DNA of 64,000 nt. Origin: Epiperipatus broadwayi (lineage: Eukaryota > Onychophora > Udeonychophora > Euonychophora > Peripatidae). The notes beneath the pieces were generated by a model. It saw nothing but the letters and a program-made list of their open reading frames with translations. It was not told the DNA's origin and made no database searches. The translations under genes and the position numbers were made by a program. The stretch covers positions 498,001 to 562,000 of the forward strand of contig JAQFVV010006354.1 in the NCBI GenBank assembly GCA_028023455.1, read 5' to 3'. This document shows positions 1 to 11,448 of the stretch, one piece after another (the first letter of the stretch is position 1; each line of letters begins with the position of its first letter).

Positions 1-1016
1 AGTTTAGTCATGAATTTAATGTTTTATTTGGTTTTTTTTCATTATGTTCATGTAATTTTAAAATTACTTTCAATTTGGTTTTAATTAGTTCATTTTATCC
101 AGAAGTTTTATAACTACTAGGGATGAAATTTCAAAAGTTATTTTGATTTTAATATTCCATAACTGTGGTAATGCAAGTTTTTTGTGTTTTTTTAAATTTT
201 TAATGAAATTTGAAATATTTATTTGGATTGAACATAATATTGGGAAGAGCTTTATAGATGCTGTGAAAGAAAAGTTTAAAGTTGTTTATCGATTGATTCT
301 GCCAGAATTGGTTCTTAGCTCCCCTTGTGTCAAATATCTAGTTTTATCCAAAATTTATATGGATAAGATGCAGATAAATTATAAACTTATTTTCATGATG
401 GACATCTATATACAGTTAATATAATGGGTAAAAATATATTTACAAGTGGAGGGATATAGATATTTGGTTAAATAAATGACGTTATATTTTAAATGATTTT
501 ATATCTCAACATGGAATGTTATTTATTAGTCTTGCTATCCAAAAAAATGTAGTTTTAAAATATATAATTGAAAAATTGAGAGATTCTATAAAATTATAGT
601 GTGAGAAATTAATGATAAAGAATTATGTTTTTTTCTAAGAAAGAAATTATAAATAATCAAGAATAACTTGTAAATGTAGCAGAGAATTAAGAGTCCTGGT
701 GGTATAATTTAATAAAATGAAAGAAATATTTTGAATCTATTAATAGGAAGATTTCATAAATGATAAAGATATTAAAGTAAGGTTTTTTTTAAAAAATGCA
801 AATTAATGAAATAGTAAAAAAAATACTTATAAATAGTTTAATTTGAAGTTGCAATGTATTTTATTCAGTTAATAAGTACTCTATTCATGCTTAAGTTAAT
901 TTTATAAAAAATTCAGATTAAGTAAATAAACATTACATGATCATTTCTTATGCTTGCTTATAACTGTTGTTAAAACAGGCAAAACAAAACTCTCTCTCTC
1001 TATCTATATATATATA
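1..1016. other. AT-rich sequence without recognisable gene
   Basis: Open frames here are short and low-complexity. The longest, at 143-424 (93 codons), shows no domain, signal or compositional contrast. The segment ends in a CT run and then a TA run at about 991-1016, which borders the palindromic array. Confidence 0.6.
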
Positions 1017-1583
1017 TGTCCACAGATGGCGTCCTACCAAAAACACCTATCAAGCGTATTTTCGTTTACATAAACGTCAGAGTAGTTAGTATTCACTATC
1101 TCTAACTATAATTCCACTTTCAGATCATGATTTCAAGCTATTTGCTATCGTCAGTGAAAGACAGGAATAAAGAAACTAGATCTAAATACAAACTCTGAGC
1201 GTTTATGAAACAATTTCTATTCAGCTTGCAAGCGTGAATTTTTTAGACACGTAATGTCTTCAAACTCAGCATAGCAAACCAGATAGCTATATGGGTCTGA
1301 TCTCAGTTCAGCATCACCACATAGTAGAAGCCTCTGCAATCTATATCATTGCAAGAAAGACCTCAAAGGTACATTTATGATAAACAAAAATGCAAGTTAA
1401 AAAACTTGCTAACGCTTGTATTTATGTCCACAGATGGCGTCCTACCAAAAACACCTATCAAGCGTATGTTTCGTTTACATAAACGTCAGAGTAGTAGTAT
1501 TCACTATCTCTAACTATAATTCCACTTTCAGATCATGATTTCAAGCTATTTGCTATCGTCAGTGAAAGACAGGAATAAAGAAA

Positions 1584-1597
1584 CCCTACACGACGCT
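1584..1597 (+). other. Illumina read-1 adapter remnant (14 nt)
   Basis: CCCTACACGACGCT matches the core of the standard Illumina read-1 adapter. In the other units the same place reads ACTAGATCTAAATAC, so the adapter word has replaced about seven native bases. This is best read as an assembly or polishing artefact. Confidence 0.8.
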
Positions 1598-2533
1598 AAA
1601 TACAATCTCTGAGCGTTTATGAAACAATTTCTATTCAGCTTGCAAGCGTGAATTTTTTAGACACGTAATGTCTTCAAACTCAGCATAGCAAACCAGATAG
1701 CTATATGGGTCTGATCTCAGTTCAGCATCACCACATAGTAGAAGCCTCTGCAATCTATATCATTGCAAGAAAGACCTCAAAGGTACATTTATGATAAACA
1801 AAAATGCAAGTTAAAAAACTTGCTAACGCTTGTATTTATGTCCACAGATGGCGTCCTACCAAGACTGCCAATCAAGCGTATGTTTTGTTTACATAAACGT
1901 CAGAGTAGTTAGTATTCACTATCTCTAACTATAATTCCACTTTCAGATCATGATTTCAAGCTATTTGCTATCGTCAGTGAAAGACAGGAATAAAGAAACT
2001 AGATCTAAATACAAACTCTGAGCGTTTATGAAACAATTTCTATTCAGCTTGCAAGCGTGAATTTTTTAGACATTACGTGTCTAAAAAATTCACGCTTGCA
2101 AGCTGAATAGAAATTGTTTCATAAACGCTCAGAGTTTAAAAAATTCATGCTTGCAATCTTTGAATAGAAATTGTTTCATAAACGCTCAGAGTTTGTATTC
2201 AGATCTAGTTTCTTTATTCCTGTCTTTCACTGACGATAGCAAATAGCTTGAAATCATGATCTGAAAGTGGAATTATAGTTAGAGATAGTGAATACTAACT
2301 ACTCTGACGTTTATCGGAACAAAACATACGCTTGATTGGCAGTCTTGGTAGGACGCCATCTGTGGACATAAATACAAGCGTTAGCAAGTTTTTTAACTTG
2401 CATTTTTGTTTATCATAAATGTACCTTTGAGGTCTTTCTTGCAATGATATAGATTGCAGAGGCTTCTACTATGTGGTGATGCTGAACTGAGATCAGACCC
2501 ATATAGCTATCTGGTTTGCTATGCTGAGTTTGA

Positions 2534-2552
2534 AGACGTGTGCTCTTCCGAT
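2534..2552 (+). other. Illumina read-2 adapter remnant (19 nt)
   Basis: AGACGTGTGCTCTTCCGAT is an uninterrupted 19-base match to the Illumina read-2 adapter. Neighbouring units read GAAGACATTACGTGTC followed by an A-rich stretch at this point. The first few bases (AGAC) are shared with the native unit, which would explain where a read end was joined to adapter. Confidence 0.9.
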
Positions 2553-3651
2553 TCACGCTTGCAAGCTGAATAGAAATTGTTTCATAAACGCTCAGAGTTT
2601 GTATTTAGATCTAGTTTCTTTATTCCTGTCTTTCACTGACGATAGCAAATAGCTTGAAATCATGATCTGAAAGTGGAATTATAGTTAGAGATAGTGAATA
2701 CTAACTACTCTGACGTTTATGTAAACGAAAATACGCTTGATAGGTGTTTTTGATAGGACGCCATCTGTGGACATATATATACTAGCGTTAGCAAGTTTTT
2801 TAACTTGCATTTTTGTTTATCATAAATGTACCTTTGAGGTCTTTCTTGCAATGATATAGATTGCAGAGGCTTCTACTATGTGGTGATGCTGAACTGAGAT
2901 CAGACCCATGTAGCTATCTGGTTTGCTATGCTGAGTTTGAAGACATTACGTGTCTAAAAAATTCACGCTTGCAAGCTGAATAGAAATTGTTTCATAAACG
3001 CTCAGAGTTTGTATTTAGATCTAGTTTCTTTATTCCTGTCTTTCACTGACGATAGCAAATAGCTTGAAATCATGATCTGAAAGTGGAATTATAGTTAGAG
3101 ATAGTGAATACTAACTACTCTGACGTTTATGTAAACGAAAATACGCTTGATAGGTGTTTTTGGTAGGACGCCATCTGTGGACATAAATACAAGCGTTAGC
3201 AAGTTTTTTAACTTGCATTTTTGTTTATCATAAATGTACCTTTGAGGTCTTTCTTGCAATGATATAGATTGCAGAGGCTTCTACTATGTGGTGATGCTGA
3301 ACTGAGATCAGACCCATATAGCTATCTGGTTTGCTATGCTGAGTTTGAAGACATTACGTGTCTAAAAAATTCACGCTTGCAAGCTGAATAGAAATTGTTT
3401 CATAAACGCTCAGAGTTTGTATTTAGATCTAGTTTCTTTATTCCTGTCTTTCACTGACGATAGCAAATAGCTTGAAATCATGATCTGAAAGTGGAATTAT
3501 AGTTAGAGATAGTGAATACTAACTACTCTGACGTTTATGTAAATGAAAATACGCTTGATAGGTGTTTTTGGTAGGACGCCATCTGTGGACATAAATACAA
3601 GCGTTAGCAAGTTTTTTAACTTGCATTTTTGTTTATCATATATATATATAT

Positions 3652-3698
3652 ATTGCCACTCATTGCATTTATTACTTTGGCCTGCATTGAGTGGCAAT
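3652..3698. repeat. Short 16-bp inverted repeat beside array A
   Basis: ATTGCCACTCATTGCA at 3652-3667 pairs with 3683-3698 with one mismatch across a 15-nt loop. TA-rich sequence lies on both sides. It could be a miniature foldback element or a remnant of one end of a larger inverted-repeat transposon. It does not match the array A unit. Confidence 0.6.
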
Positions 3699-4017
3699 AT
3701 GTATAGAGAGTTTTGCTTGTTTTATTAAGTAAATAGTTGGATGGTAAGAATAATGAAAACATTGAGAAAAGAATTTCAAAGAAGTAAGTAATATAAGGAA
3801 AAGTAATTTGAATTTATACTTAAAAAAATAATATATAATTGTTAATTAGAGAAGATATTAATTAGTATTAAAGTTTATCGGCTTAAGGTTTTCGAGGATC
3901 CATGCCTCATATTCATAGCCTTCATAAAATGTATAAGAATTATGCAATTACTTTATTGCAATATATGCTCTATAGATAAATGATCTTTAATCCTCCTATT
4001 ACATACATAATATGAAG
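3699..4017. other. AT-rich spacer
   Basis: I see no gene, structured RNA or repeat here. It separates array A from the first RTE copy. Confidence 0.5.
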
Positions 4018-5608
4018 GTCATTACTAAAAAGAGAGATAACAATATGAAATCGGTAGAAGAGTTCCATCAAGAATTATATAATAATAAAGAACAAGTATA
4101 TTCCACATCTATTATATCTTCTGAATTGCTCAAAATTTTAAATGAAGAAGTAAGAAGCAATTAGATTTATGAAGAAGGGAAAGCTCCATGTAATAATGAA
4201 ATTATAATTGATATATTAAAAGAAGCAGATGAAGAAATAGAATTTTTTTTGGCAAAGTTATATACCAAATGTCTAAATGATAGATGTACCAGATGGTTGA
4301 AAGAATGCAGTATTAATATTAATATTTTAAAAAGGTGATAAAAATATTAAAAATTATAGACCTATCACCTCTTTATCAGTTTTATACAGAATTTTACCAA
4401 AGTAATTACAACTCATCTACAAAGAATACTGGATTTCAACCAACTAAAAGAACAAGCTGGATTTAAAAGTGGTTTTAGCACAGTAGATCATATTCAAGTA
4501 TTGAGAGAAGTTATAGAAAGAATCAATAAATATGAGTTGTCATTATGCGTTGGATTTGTAGATTATGAAAAGGTATTTGATTCTATAAGCATTTTTTCAG
4601 TGATTAAAGCATTGGATTATCAATGTATAGACCCAGGTCATTATCATATTCTGAAGAATATTTATAAAAATGCAACAGCAATAATTAGATTACATAATGA
4701 TACTAGAAAAGTTAGCAATGAGAAAGGTGTGTGATAGGGTGACTCCATATCTCCAAAACTTTTTGTAGCAGTCTACAAGAAGTATTTTGTGGATTAAAAT
4801 GGATAGCTAAAGAAGTAAAAGTAAATGGAGATTATTTAAGTCATTTAGATTTTGCAGATGATGTAGTTGTTTTTGCAAATAATGCTTTAGAGGTTCGGGA
4901 AATGTTGCAAAAGTTATAAGAGGAAAATAGGACTAAAGATAAATGTTTAAAAGATTAAAATAATGTTCAATGGATTTTTTTAAGAGATGAAAAAAAAGAT
5001 ATATTATGATGTGTTAGAAGAAGTTAACAACTACAAATACCTTGGTCAGATTATTACTACATTTCGAAATACTAAGGATGAAATTAATTATAAAATTAAA
5101 CTTGGAATGCTTTTGTTAGAAATAAGTTAATATTAAAAGGAAATATGCTTATGTATTTGAAAAGGAAGTTTTTTTTTATAAATATGTTGTACCAGTTCTT
5201 CTTATGGATCTGAGACTTGGACATTCAATAGAAGAGCAATGCAGAGACTTCAGACCACTCAAAGAAGTAAGGTGAGATGCATGTTAGTAGTAACAAGAAG
5301 TGATTGAAATGCAATATATAGAAAAGAGAACAAATAAGTGTTAGTGACATCATTGAAGAATTAAAAGACAAGTGGAGATGGGCTGGACATTTTGCTAAAA
5401 AAGATAATAATAGATGGGCAATTGAAATCTTAAACTGGATTCCAAGAGATTGTAAAACACCCAGAAAGAAACCACATGTTTTATTGATGGATGAAATAAG
5501 AAAGTCTGCAGGGGTGATGTGGAGAAAAGAGGCTAGAGATTGGAGAATATGGATTGAACTTGAAGAGACCTTCATCCTATAGTGGATTGATAATGGTTGA
5601 CGATGATT
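4018..5608 (+). pseudogene. 5'-truncated, decayed RTE retrotransposon copy (reverse transcriptase part)
   Basis: The segment is collinear with positions about 9836-11445 of the near-intact RTE element at 8159-11448. It starts in the linker between endonuclease and reverse transcriptase and ends at the element's 3' tail. Recognisable pieces are the RT motif around FVDYEKVFDS (frame 4501-4734), a stop where the motif B region should read through, LDFADDVVVFANNA at about 4847-4890, and the C-terminal RPRKRPHVRWMDEIRK-like region near 5455-5510. Many frameshifts and stops break it, so no RT can be made. The minus-strand frame at 5225-5638 is the antisense shadow of the C-terminus. Confidence 0.9.
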
Positions 5609-7105
5609 AAAGTCATAATTAAAATATTTTACGTCCAATGATAAAATCTTAAACCTTAATTAGAAACTGATTAAACAAACTATTTTAGAAATATAATAGT
5701 CACTAAACAAATTTTGAGTAATAGTTTTTGAAGATGTTAGGATTATTATTATGATACTTTGAATAGATTGTAATATTATAGGATATAATCTAAGTCGTAT
5801 ATCTATAAGTGGATATTTTATGTTTCTGAAATAAATACTTGACACAAACTTATTATATTTTACTAGAACATTAATGTATAAAAAAACAATATAAAAAGCA
5901 TTTAATTTCACTCTAGAAATAATTAATATGCATAATAAGTCAAATTATGCAAATTTAGAAATGGTGTAGATAATCTAATTTATAAAGATCTGACAAGGAA
6001 ACATTATGCAAATTACGTCACATAAAACAATACTGGCTATCTAGAACACTGGATAAAATATTCAGAGAGCAGTACAGGCATAATGTGTATGCAAGCAGTA
6101 CAAAGCTTGCAAAACAGCAGTCCTTGAGCAATGCAATATGCTGAACAGAGCATAATAGTGAAAAGTTGACAGAGACAAATTAACAGAGTAAAATGAAGTA
6201 GGTAATAAGAAAAATACAGTGTTATATTTCAATACTATAAAAAACTCTGCGCATGATTAAGATGGAGTTAATTTGTGGAATTCAACCAGTAAAACACTAA
6301 TTAAATACTAATAAGCTACTAATATTATATATTCATAGTTATAAACTGGTTGTTATGTTTAAAACTTACTTTGTATATTATTTCTAAAATAATATAATGA
6401 GGGCACAGCTGGGTCTATACATACAAATCTTAATCAGATGTTTGAAGCATTTGAGTTTTTTCAAAATTAAAATGAATTAATAGGATTGTGTAAATAAGTA
6501 TAGTAGAGAATGACATATTCTAAGAATTCATATTTCAGAATTATATTATGAAACACTGAGTTCCAAAATTTTTTGAATTATGTTTTCATTATAAAAATTG
6601 CATTCAAAGTTTAATATTATGGTTATATTTGTGATTGAGAAGATAAGATTTTTCTTGGCTTAGAAGATCTTTAAAATATTTAATCCAATCCAGGATGATT
6701 TCTTTGGATATATTTTTTGTTTATGTTTGTATTTTAATGTTTTTTTTTTAAATATGAGATATATATCTTAGTGTTTTATGTGGTTGTTTCCAGTTTGATA
6801 TAACAGATTATTTCTTAATGTTTTGAATTGGGTTTGTTGTAAGATTTGTAATTGTGACCAAAAAAAAATATTTAGATTTTTACATGTCCTACTATATGCC
6901 CTACAAATGATTGGGATTAACAGACTCATACCATTATATAGTGGATACAACTTCGACTTTAGGCCATTGAATTTTGTGATATTTTTTGAAATTTTTGTAA
7001 TTGTAGTTGCTATAAAATTCATAAGATGACATCACGGTCTATAATTATTTTGTATATCCCTTAAAAGTATATTAATTATTTTATTTTTTGTGACTCAATA
7101 CAGTC
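5609..7105. other. AT-rich sequence without recognisable gene
   Basis: About 1.5 kb with only short low-complexity frames. The overlapping small frames at 6768-7029 on both strands show no domain. There is no RNA gene or clear repeat apart from homopolymer and TA runs. Confidence 0.5.
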
Positions 7106-7245
7106 TTGTAGACCACATGTTGATGAAATAAGGAAGTGTGCTAGAGTAATGAGAAGAGATGCTAGAAATTGGAAGTGGATTAAACTTGGAGAGACCTTCA
7201 TCCTGCAGTAGATCAATAATGATTAAAAATGATGATGATGATGAT
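7106..7245 (+). pseudogene. RTE 3' tail fragment
   Basis: The segment matches the last about 150 bp of the RTE family. It runs from the GACCACATGT position through the codons for WIKLGETFILQ to a (GAT)n tail at 7231-7245, with an internal deletion relative to the near-intact copy. The GAT-rich tail is the family's 3' terminus, seen also at 11437-11448 and 40764-40776. Such severe 5' truncation is normal for LINE insertions. Confidence 0.85.
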
Positions 7246-7879
7246 ATTACTTTGAATTATTCTATTATAATTACAAACATATCCAAAGACACTTTAGAAG
7301 ACATATGGTAGATTAATGTCAACAAGATGGTTTTTCATAGTAAATGCTTGAAATTGTGATCATTTAGAAATTGTCAAGCATTTGGAGAATTTTACTGTTT
7401 TCTGATATCTTGGATAAATTCAAAGAATATCAATAGCATAGAATAGAAAATAAAATTACTAATTTAGATATAATTTCATTCTATTAATTATTGATTAGTA
7501 ATCATTATATGAACTTGTAACACAAATGATAGGAATTTTTGCTAATAAATTCCTAACTGAATGAAATTATCTAGACCATTTCTGTCATGCCCTTATTCAA
7601 TAGCTCACAGATTTGGTTGGCTGGCATTTGTAATGGAATGAAAATAATCTAGATTATTTATAATTAAAAAATGTAAAGGATCTATACAATGCCTTGCCAA
7701 AATAGAATATGAAATTAATCTAGACAAAATTCACTTCTTTACTACTTCTCATTGGGGCAGTCATTAGCACTAAATCAATTGTTTTAGATCTACTATCAAT
7801 AACTCTATAAGCACTTTTATATCCCAAAAAACAAACCACTCTGCAATTAACCATTCCTTTTTATTCATTGCTTTCTCAT
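7246..7879. other. AT-rich sequence; possible outer part of an LTR-like copy
   Basis: No gene is visible. TGTAACACAAATG at about 7519 resembles the start of the long LTRs at 27602 and 34946 (TGTAACTTAAAT), so the LTR-like copy recognised from 7880 onward may begin here. The resemblance is short and uncertain. Confidence 0.35.
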
Positions 7880-8158
7880 ATATGTATATCTGGGTGCCAC
7901 TAGGCTATCTAAACCTAGATAAAGTTAGATTAGATGCCTACTTATAATTGTTCCTGGTTTGAACCTCCATTGGTACATTATTTATAACAGTGTGTGAGAT
8001 TTTTCATTTTATAACAATATCATTTGCACTTGTATTAAGGGTAAAACACACTTATTATTTTCTAGTTGTGCAAATAAATTCTCACATAACTCTTTAAAGT
8101 TCATATTTAATAATATAAGTTTTTACTAGTTCATATTTAATACTATAGATTATCAGTG
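7880..8158. repeat. LTR-like repeat fragment, left half (interrupted by RTE)
   Basis: It is collinear with about 28135-28440 of the long LTR. Shared blocks include the CCACTAGG...AACCTAGA-AAAGTTA stretch, the GGTTTGAACC block and the ACTAG-TCATATT stretch. The homology stops at 8158, where the full-length RTE element begins, and resumes at 11449. It is a diverged relative of the LTRs at 27.6 and 34.9 kb. Confidence 0.75.
8152..8158 (+). repeat. Target-site duplication, left copy (7 bp)
   Basis: ATCAGTG immediately precedes the RTE element and is repeated at 11449-11455 immediately after it. With one copy and the element removed, the flanks align without a gap to the uninterrupted LTR at about 28420-28455, so the duplication is well supported. 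Confidence 0.8.
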
Positions 8159-8615
8159 AGGGCTGCAGAAAGGAGTTTGCTATTAACTGAAAGGAGACCC
8201 TTTGATTCCTCTTGGAGGCCTTAAAGGAACCAAGCAGGGCAAATTTCCTAATGTCCACTCCATACGTTCTTGTTGTTGCAGCTGTTATTACTATGTGATT
8301 ATTCATATAGTATACGAACATGGATGGGCTGCTCACCAACATGCATTAGTCAGCGTGGTGAGTTTATTGGCTTTTTACCTCTGAGTTTAAGATCAAGAAA
8401 CATCATGGTCTTTCTTCTCAGTGCACCTGATAAGGCAAAATGAATGTTTGTGTAAATGATAAATATTTGTCCAATACATATATACAATTATGACAGAAAA
8501 AAATTAAGCATGGCCCTTATTCCCAGGAGGCTGTAAAGTCACCAACCAAGGCAACGGTTGGTGGCCGAAGGCGGAGGGTGCTAAGAATCCCCTGATTGCA
8601 GACACAGGCTGCCAT
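8159..8615 (+). promoter_or_regulatory. RTE 5' leader with stable hairpin
   Basis: This is the 457 bp between the left target duplication and the first ATG. It is noticeably richer in G and C than its surroundings. A perfect 8-bp stem, CACCAACC with GGTTGGTG, sits at 8540-8563 around an 8-nt loop. It is followed by GCC-GAA-GGC at 8564-8572 and GCTAAG at 8580-8585. By analogy with other RTE elements the leader should hold the internal promoter, and some RTE leaders carry an HDV-like ribozyme. I could not assemble the complete double-pseudoknot fold here. Confidence 0.5.
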
Positions 8616-11440
8616 TTGATGACTTTTTATTTAGGTACTTACAACTGCAGATCACTTTCAAGTGAAGGAAGATTGCAAGAATTAGAAGAACTGTCTTATA
8701 TTAAATGGAACATTATTGGACTTTGTGAAGTTAGAAGAAAAGGAGAAGAAACAATTGATTTAAAAAGTGGACATATACTCTATTATAAAGGCACACATAT
8801 TGGAAATACAAGTGGAGTAGGATTCATTATAAATAAAAAGTGGAAGAACAATATTGTGGAGATTGATGGTGTATCGGACAGAGTGGCAAGATTAGTTATA
8901 CAACTTAATAGCAGATACCAAATGCAGATAATTCAGGTTTATGCCCCAATAAGTTCTCATAGTGATGAAGTAGTAGAAGATTTTTATATGGATGTACAAA
9001 AGGCTTTTGATCAGAGTAAACAACATTTTAAAATTGTTATGGGAGACTTTAATGCTAGAATTGGTAGACAAATGAAAGATGAAATTGCTGTAGGTAATTT
9101 TGGTTATGGTAATAGAAATGAGAGAGAACATAGACTTGTGGAGTTTGCAGAAAAAGAAAAACTTTATATTATGAATTCATTTTTTGAGAAAAATGTTAAA
9201 AGGAAATGGACATGGAAGCATCCAAATGAAGGTACAGCAGAATTGGATTATATTTTGACTAACAGGAAATACATATTTCAAGATTGTAATGTTCTTAATA
9301 AATTTAACACAGGAAGTGATCATCGATTAGTAAGGTGTAAGTTACGTGTTAATGTAAAACTAGAGAGACAAAAATTATTAAGAAAAACAATATTTACAGT
9401 TGATATTCCTAATCTTCAGAAACATTCTAATGAATTTAAATTAGAACTTACAAATAGGTTTCAAGTGTTAGGAGATTTTGAACATGATTCAGATTTGAAT
9501 GAAATTAATATGAAAATAACTGATACACTTTTAAAAACTGCAACAAACATAGCTGGTAGAAAAAAGCAGCAATTGACTAATAAAATTTCTACTGAGACTA
9601 GAGAATTTATGAAGAAAAGAAGGAATATGAAGATATACAAAAACGATGTATTAAAAAGAATTGAATATCTTGAATTTTGCAAAATGGTACGGAAAAGAGT
9701 TGAAAATGATATAAGAAAGTATAACTGTGAAATAGCAAGGAAAGCTGTAGAAGAAAATAAAAGTCTCAAAAATGTTAAACAACATTTTGGTATTGGTAGG
9801 AAATTTATATCTGCAATAAGAAAAAAAGATGGAATTATTACTAAAAAGAGAGATGACATCATGAAATTGGTAGAAGATTTTTATCAAGAATTATATAGTA
9901 ATAAAGAACAAGTATCTCTTATATCTATTACATCTTCCGAATTGCCAAGAATTTTAAATGAAGAAGTGAGACATGCAATTAAGTGTATGAAGAAAGGAAA
10001 GGCTCCAGGAAATGATGGAATTATAATTGATATATTAAAAGAAGCAGGTGAAAAAATAGAAACAATTTTAGCAAAGTTATATACCAAATGTCTAAATGAT
10101 AAAGATGTACCAGAAGATTGGAAGAATGCAGCAATAATATTAATATTTAAAAAAGGTGATAAAGAAGATATTAGAAATTACAGACCTATCAGCCTTTTAT
10201 CAGTTTTATATAAAATTTTTACCAAGATAATTACAACTCGTCTACAGAGAACTTTGGATTTCCACCAACCAAGAGAACAAGCTGGATTTAAAAGTGGTTT
10301 TAGTACAATAGATCATATCCAGGTATTGAGAGAAGTCATAGAAAAGACAAACGAATATGAGTTGTCATTATGCTTGGATTTGTAGATTATGAAAAGGCAT
10401 TCGATTCTATACACATTTCTTCAGTGATTAAAGCATTGGATCATCAAGGTATAGATCCAGGATATTGTCATATTTTAAAGAATATTTATAAAAATGCAAC
10501 AGCAACAATTAGATTACATAATGATACTGGAAAAATCAACATTGAGAAAGGTGTAAGACAAGGTGACTCCATATCTCCAAAACTCTTTACAGCAGTGCTG
10601 CAAGAAGTATTTTGTGGATTAAAATGGGAAACTAAAGGAGTGAAAGTAAATGGAGAGTATTTAAGTCATTTAGATTTCGCAGATGATGTAGTTGTTTTTG
10701 CAAATAATGCTTCAGAGCTGCAGGAAATGTTGCAGGAGTTAGCAGATGAAAGTAGAAAAGTAGGACTAAAGATAAATGTTAAAAAGACTAAAGTAATGTT
10801 TAATCGATTTGCTCAAAATATGAAAATAAAGATTGATTATGAAGAATTAGAAGAAGTTAACAGTTACAAATACCTTGGTCAGATTATTAATACAGATGGA
10901 AACATAATGGAGGAAATTAATCATAGAATTAAACTTGGTTGGAGTGCTTTTGGTAGAAATAACTTGATACTAAAAGGAAATATGCCTATGTGTTTGAAAA
11001 GGATGGTTTTTAACAAATGTGTTTTACCAGTTCTTACTTATGGATCTGAGACTTGGACACTTAATAGAAGAGCAATACAGAGACTTCAGACCACTCAAAG
11101 GAGTATGGAGAGATGTATGTTGGGAGTAACAAGAAGAGATCGAAAACGCAATGTATGAGTAAGACAACAAACAGGTGTTACTGACCTTATTGAAAAAATT
11201 AAAAGATTGAAATGGAGTTGGGCTGGACATATTGCTAGAAGAGATGATAATAGATGGACAATTGAAATTTTAAACTGGATTCCAAGAGATTGTAAAAGAC
11301 CCAGAAAGAGACCACATGTGAGATGGATGGATGAAATAAGAAAATGTGCAGGGGTGTTGTGGAGAAGAGAAGCTAAAGATCGGAGAAGATGGATTAAACT
11401 TGGAGAGACCTTCATCCTGCAGTGGATTGATAATGGTTGA
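8616..11440 (+). pseudogene. RTE endonuclease-reverse transcriptase, two lesions
   Basis: The protein nicks target DNA and reverse-transcribes the element RNA at the nick. Endonuclease residues are visible in order: TYNCRS at about 8-13, E38, GDFN at 143-146, ELDY at 209-212 and SDHR at 234-237. The RT follows, with GKAPGNDGI, then NYRPISLLS, FVDYEKAFDSI (motif A), GVRQGDSISPKLF (motif B) and FADDVVVFA (motif C). The C-terminal WMDEIRKCAG and ETFILQWIDNG signatures end the protein. Frame one runs 8616-10385. A one-base deletion near 10370, judged against the copies at 4.5 and 39.7 kb, shifts to frame 10370-11158. A TGA at 11156-11158 stands where the 40.4-kb copy has TGG, and the same frame continues to 11440. 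All catalytic residues are intact, but the reading frame is not. Total length of about 940 codons is normal for RTE. The start ATG is the first of two adjacent ATGs. Confidence 0.92.
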
Positions 11441-11448
11441 TGATGATG

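Larger units (their letters stand above)
1017..3642. repeat. Palindromic satellite-like array A (about 410-bp units, direct then inverted)
   Basis: Units start with TGTCCACAGATGGCG at 1017, 1425 and 1839 (periods 408 and 414). A third, partial forward unit runs to about 2072. The orientation then flips, and the reverse complement of the same unit recurs with its GGACGCCATCTGTGG mark at about 2351, 2757, 3167 and 3577. The flip lies inside a motif present in every unit, AGACA-N5-TGTCT. A 56-bp stretch next to the flip is duplicated at about 2083-2199. Each unit also carries a GCAAGTT-aaaa-AACTTGC hairpin and an imperfect CTGAACT/AGATCAG palindrome. TA runs border both ends. No coding capacity is seen; the small frames at 3503-3728 are accidental. 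It shares motif order with arrays B and C. Part of the assembled structure may be unreliable because adapter sequence is embedded in it. Confidence 0.9.
8159..11448 (+). mobile_element. Full-length RTE-clade LINE (3,290 bp)
   Basis: This non-LTR retrotransposon is bounded by 7-bp duplications. It has a 457-bp 5' leader, one long coding region for an apurinic-like endonuclease plus reverse transcriptase, almost no 3' UTR, and a TGATGATGATG tail. About 3.3 kb with a short simple-repeat tail and no poly(A) is typical of RTE elements. It is inserted in an older LTR-like repeat, making a nested structure. Five further truncated copies lie in this window (4018, 7106, 39650, 56988 on minus, 61252), all sharing the 3' end. 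The coding region has only two visible lesions, so this copy is the youngest of the set. Confidence 0.92.

Noticed and set aside
143-424. 93-codon plus-strand frame
   Set aside because: Low-complexity, no domain, no coding contrast with surroundings, and no neighbouring exon signal.
5225-5638. 137-codon minus-strand frame
   Set aside because: Antisense of the RTE C-terminus. The equivalent antisense frame recurs at 11095-11415, 40385-40816 and 61548-61826 for the same reason.
8159-8615. HDV-like self-cleaving ribozyme in the RTE leader
   Set aside because: A GCTAAG word and stems exist, but P1 and P2 pairings in the required order could not be found by hand, so no ncRNA feature is claimed.
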